Below are positions 4,851-5,038 of a stretch of 5,038 bases of DNA, one piece after another. The stretch comes from Gemmatimonadaceae bacterium. GTDB lineage: Bacteria; Gemmatimonadota; Gemmatimonadetes; Gemmatimonadales; Gemmatimonadaceae. A program made the position numbers and the translations under genes. Numbering within the stretch: position 1 is the first letter of the stretch; every line of letters begins with the position of its first letter. The notes below the pieces were generated by a model. The model did no database searches and was not told the DNA's origin. It was given only the letters and a program-made list of their open reading frames with translations. The stretch is from NCBI GenBank assembly GCA_025936015.1, contig JAICUE010000243.1, positions 1 through 5,038 of the forward strand. The letters run 5' to 3'.

Positions 4851-5038
4851 TTCCCGATTGCCTCGAGCGCGCGAGCTGTCACCTGATCCTGCGTCCCGAC
4901 CGCATTGATGGTTCGCACCTGCGCGCCATGCGTGCGATACCAGTCGAGAACGGGCGCGGTCTGCTTCGCATATACCGCTAAACGATTGCGGATCGCTTCT
5001 GGTTCATCGTCCTTGCGGCGGACGAGCTTCCCGCCGCA
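4847..5038 (-). CDS. adk: adenylate kinase, C-terminal part (5' end beyond right edge)
   Basis: The last 63 codons plus stop of the gene can be read from the right edge. The fragment starts CGGKLVRRKDDEPEAIRNRLAVY, continues KQTAPVLDWYRTHG and ends in an EAIGK tail. This is the end of the LID domain (arginine and RKDD segment) and the following CORE helices (RL.VY..QTAP) of bacterial adenylate kinase, which interconverts ATP + AMP and 2 ADP. The cysteine just before GG sits where zinc-LID adenylate kinases (Bacillus type) have their fourth metal ligand, so this is probably the zinc-containing long form; the other ligands lie outside the window. Its TGA stop is inside the map start (ATGA, 4850-4847). 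The adk-map order is that of the secY-adk-map locus, so secY is expected to the right. Confidence 0.92.
   Translation of the reverse strand, partial: CGGKLVRRKDDEPEAIRNRLAVYAKQTAPVLDWYRTHGAQVRTINAVGTQDQVTARALEAIGK

Noticed and set aside
4296..4886. Plus-strand frame of about 196 codons opposite map
   Set aside because: It is antisense to a complete map with every metal ligand intact. The product is Arg/Asp/Leu-rich with no domain.
1..5038. CRISPR arrays, tRNA/rRNA genes, riboswitches, insertion sequences
   Set aside because: I looked for regular spaced repeats, tRNA-like ends, leader structures and transposase motifs on both strands and saw none. Nearly all bases are in housekeeping genes, and no new multi-gene system is apparent.

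Overview
This is a gene-dense, GC-rich bacterial chromosomal window. It holds seven protein genes, two of them cut by the window edges. I found no RNA genes, no CRISPR array and no mobile-element genes. Codon use is strongly G/C-ending (leucine mostly CTC/CTG). The base composition, the fused formiminotransferase-cyclodeaminase and the recurring word CGTTAGGC remind me of Gemmatimonadota. That assignment is an impression, not proof; another high-GC phylum is possible.

Left part (1-1573) reads on the minus strand. In transcription order it has trpS (tryptophanyl-tRNA synthetase carrying a four-cysteine Fe-S type motif), a small two-CxxC zinc-ribbon protein 30 bp downstream with a strong Shine-Dalgarno sequence, then a short hairpin-bearing spacer and the start of an MgtC/SapB-family membrane protein that runs off the left edge.

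Centre (1564-3957) reads on the plus strand. An inositol-monophosphatase-family phosphatase starts head-to-head with trpS, and the two reading frames overlap at their start codons. It is followed after 3 bp by ftcD, a bifunctional glutamate formiminotransferase / formimidoyl-THF cyclodeaminase that links histidine breakdown to one-carbon folate metabolism. The two genes are probably co-transcribed and translationally coupled, although their functions are not obviously linked.

Right part (3958-5038): a 137-bp convergent spacer is packed with foldback structure. It has a small GC hairpin directly after the ftcD stop, an approximately 85-nt imperfect palindrome built of in-register heptamers, and a perfect 9-bp stem just after the map stop. 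Beyond it, on the minus strand, lie map (type I methionine aminopeptidase) and the 3' end of adk (adenylate kinase). These overlap in an ATGA, as expected for the adk-map part of the secY-adk-map ribosomal-protein locus. The usual infA/rpmJ/rpsM continuation is absent here.

No gene set looks like a new defence, mobile or biosynthetic system. The most unusual items are non-coding or structural: the heptad-built palindrome, the over-represented octamer CGTTAGGC (five copies, accounting for every TTA codon I could find in ftcD and map), the overlapping divergent starts, and the Cys4 motif in TrpRS.
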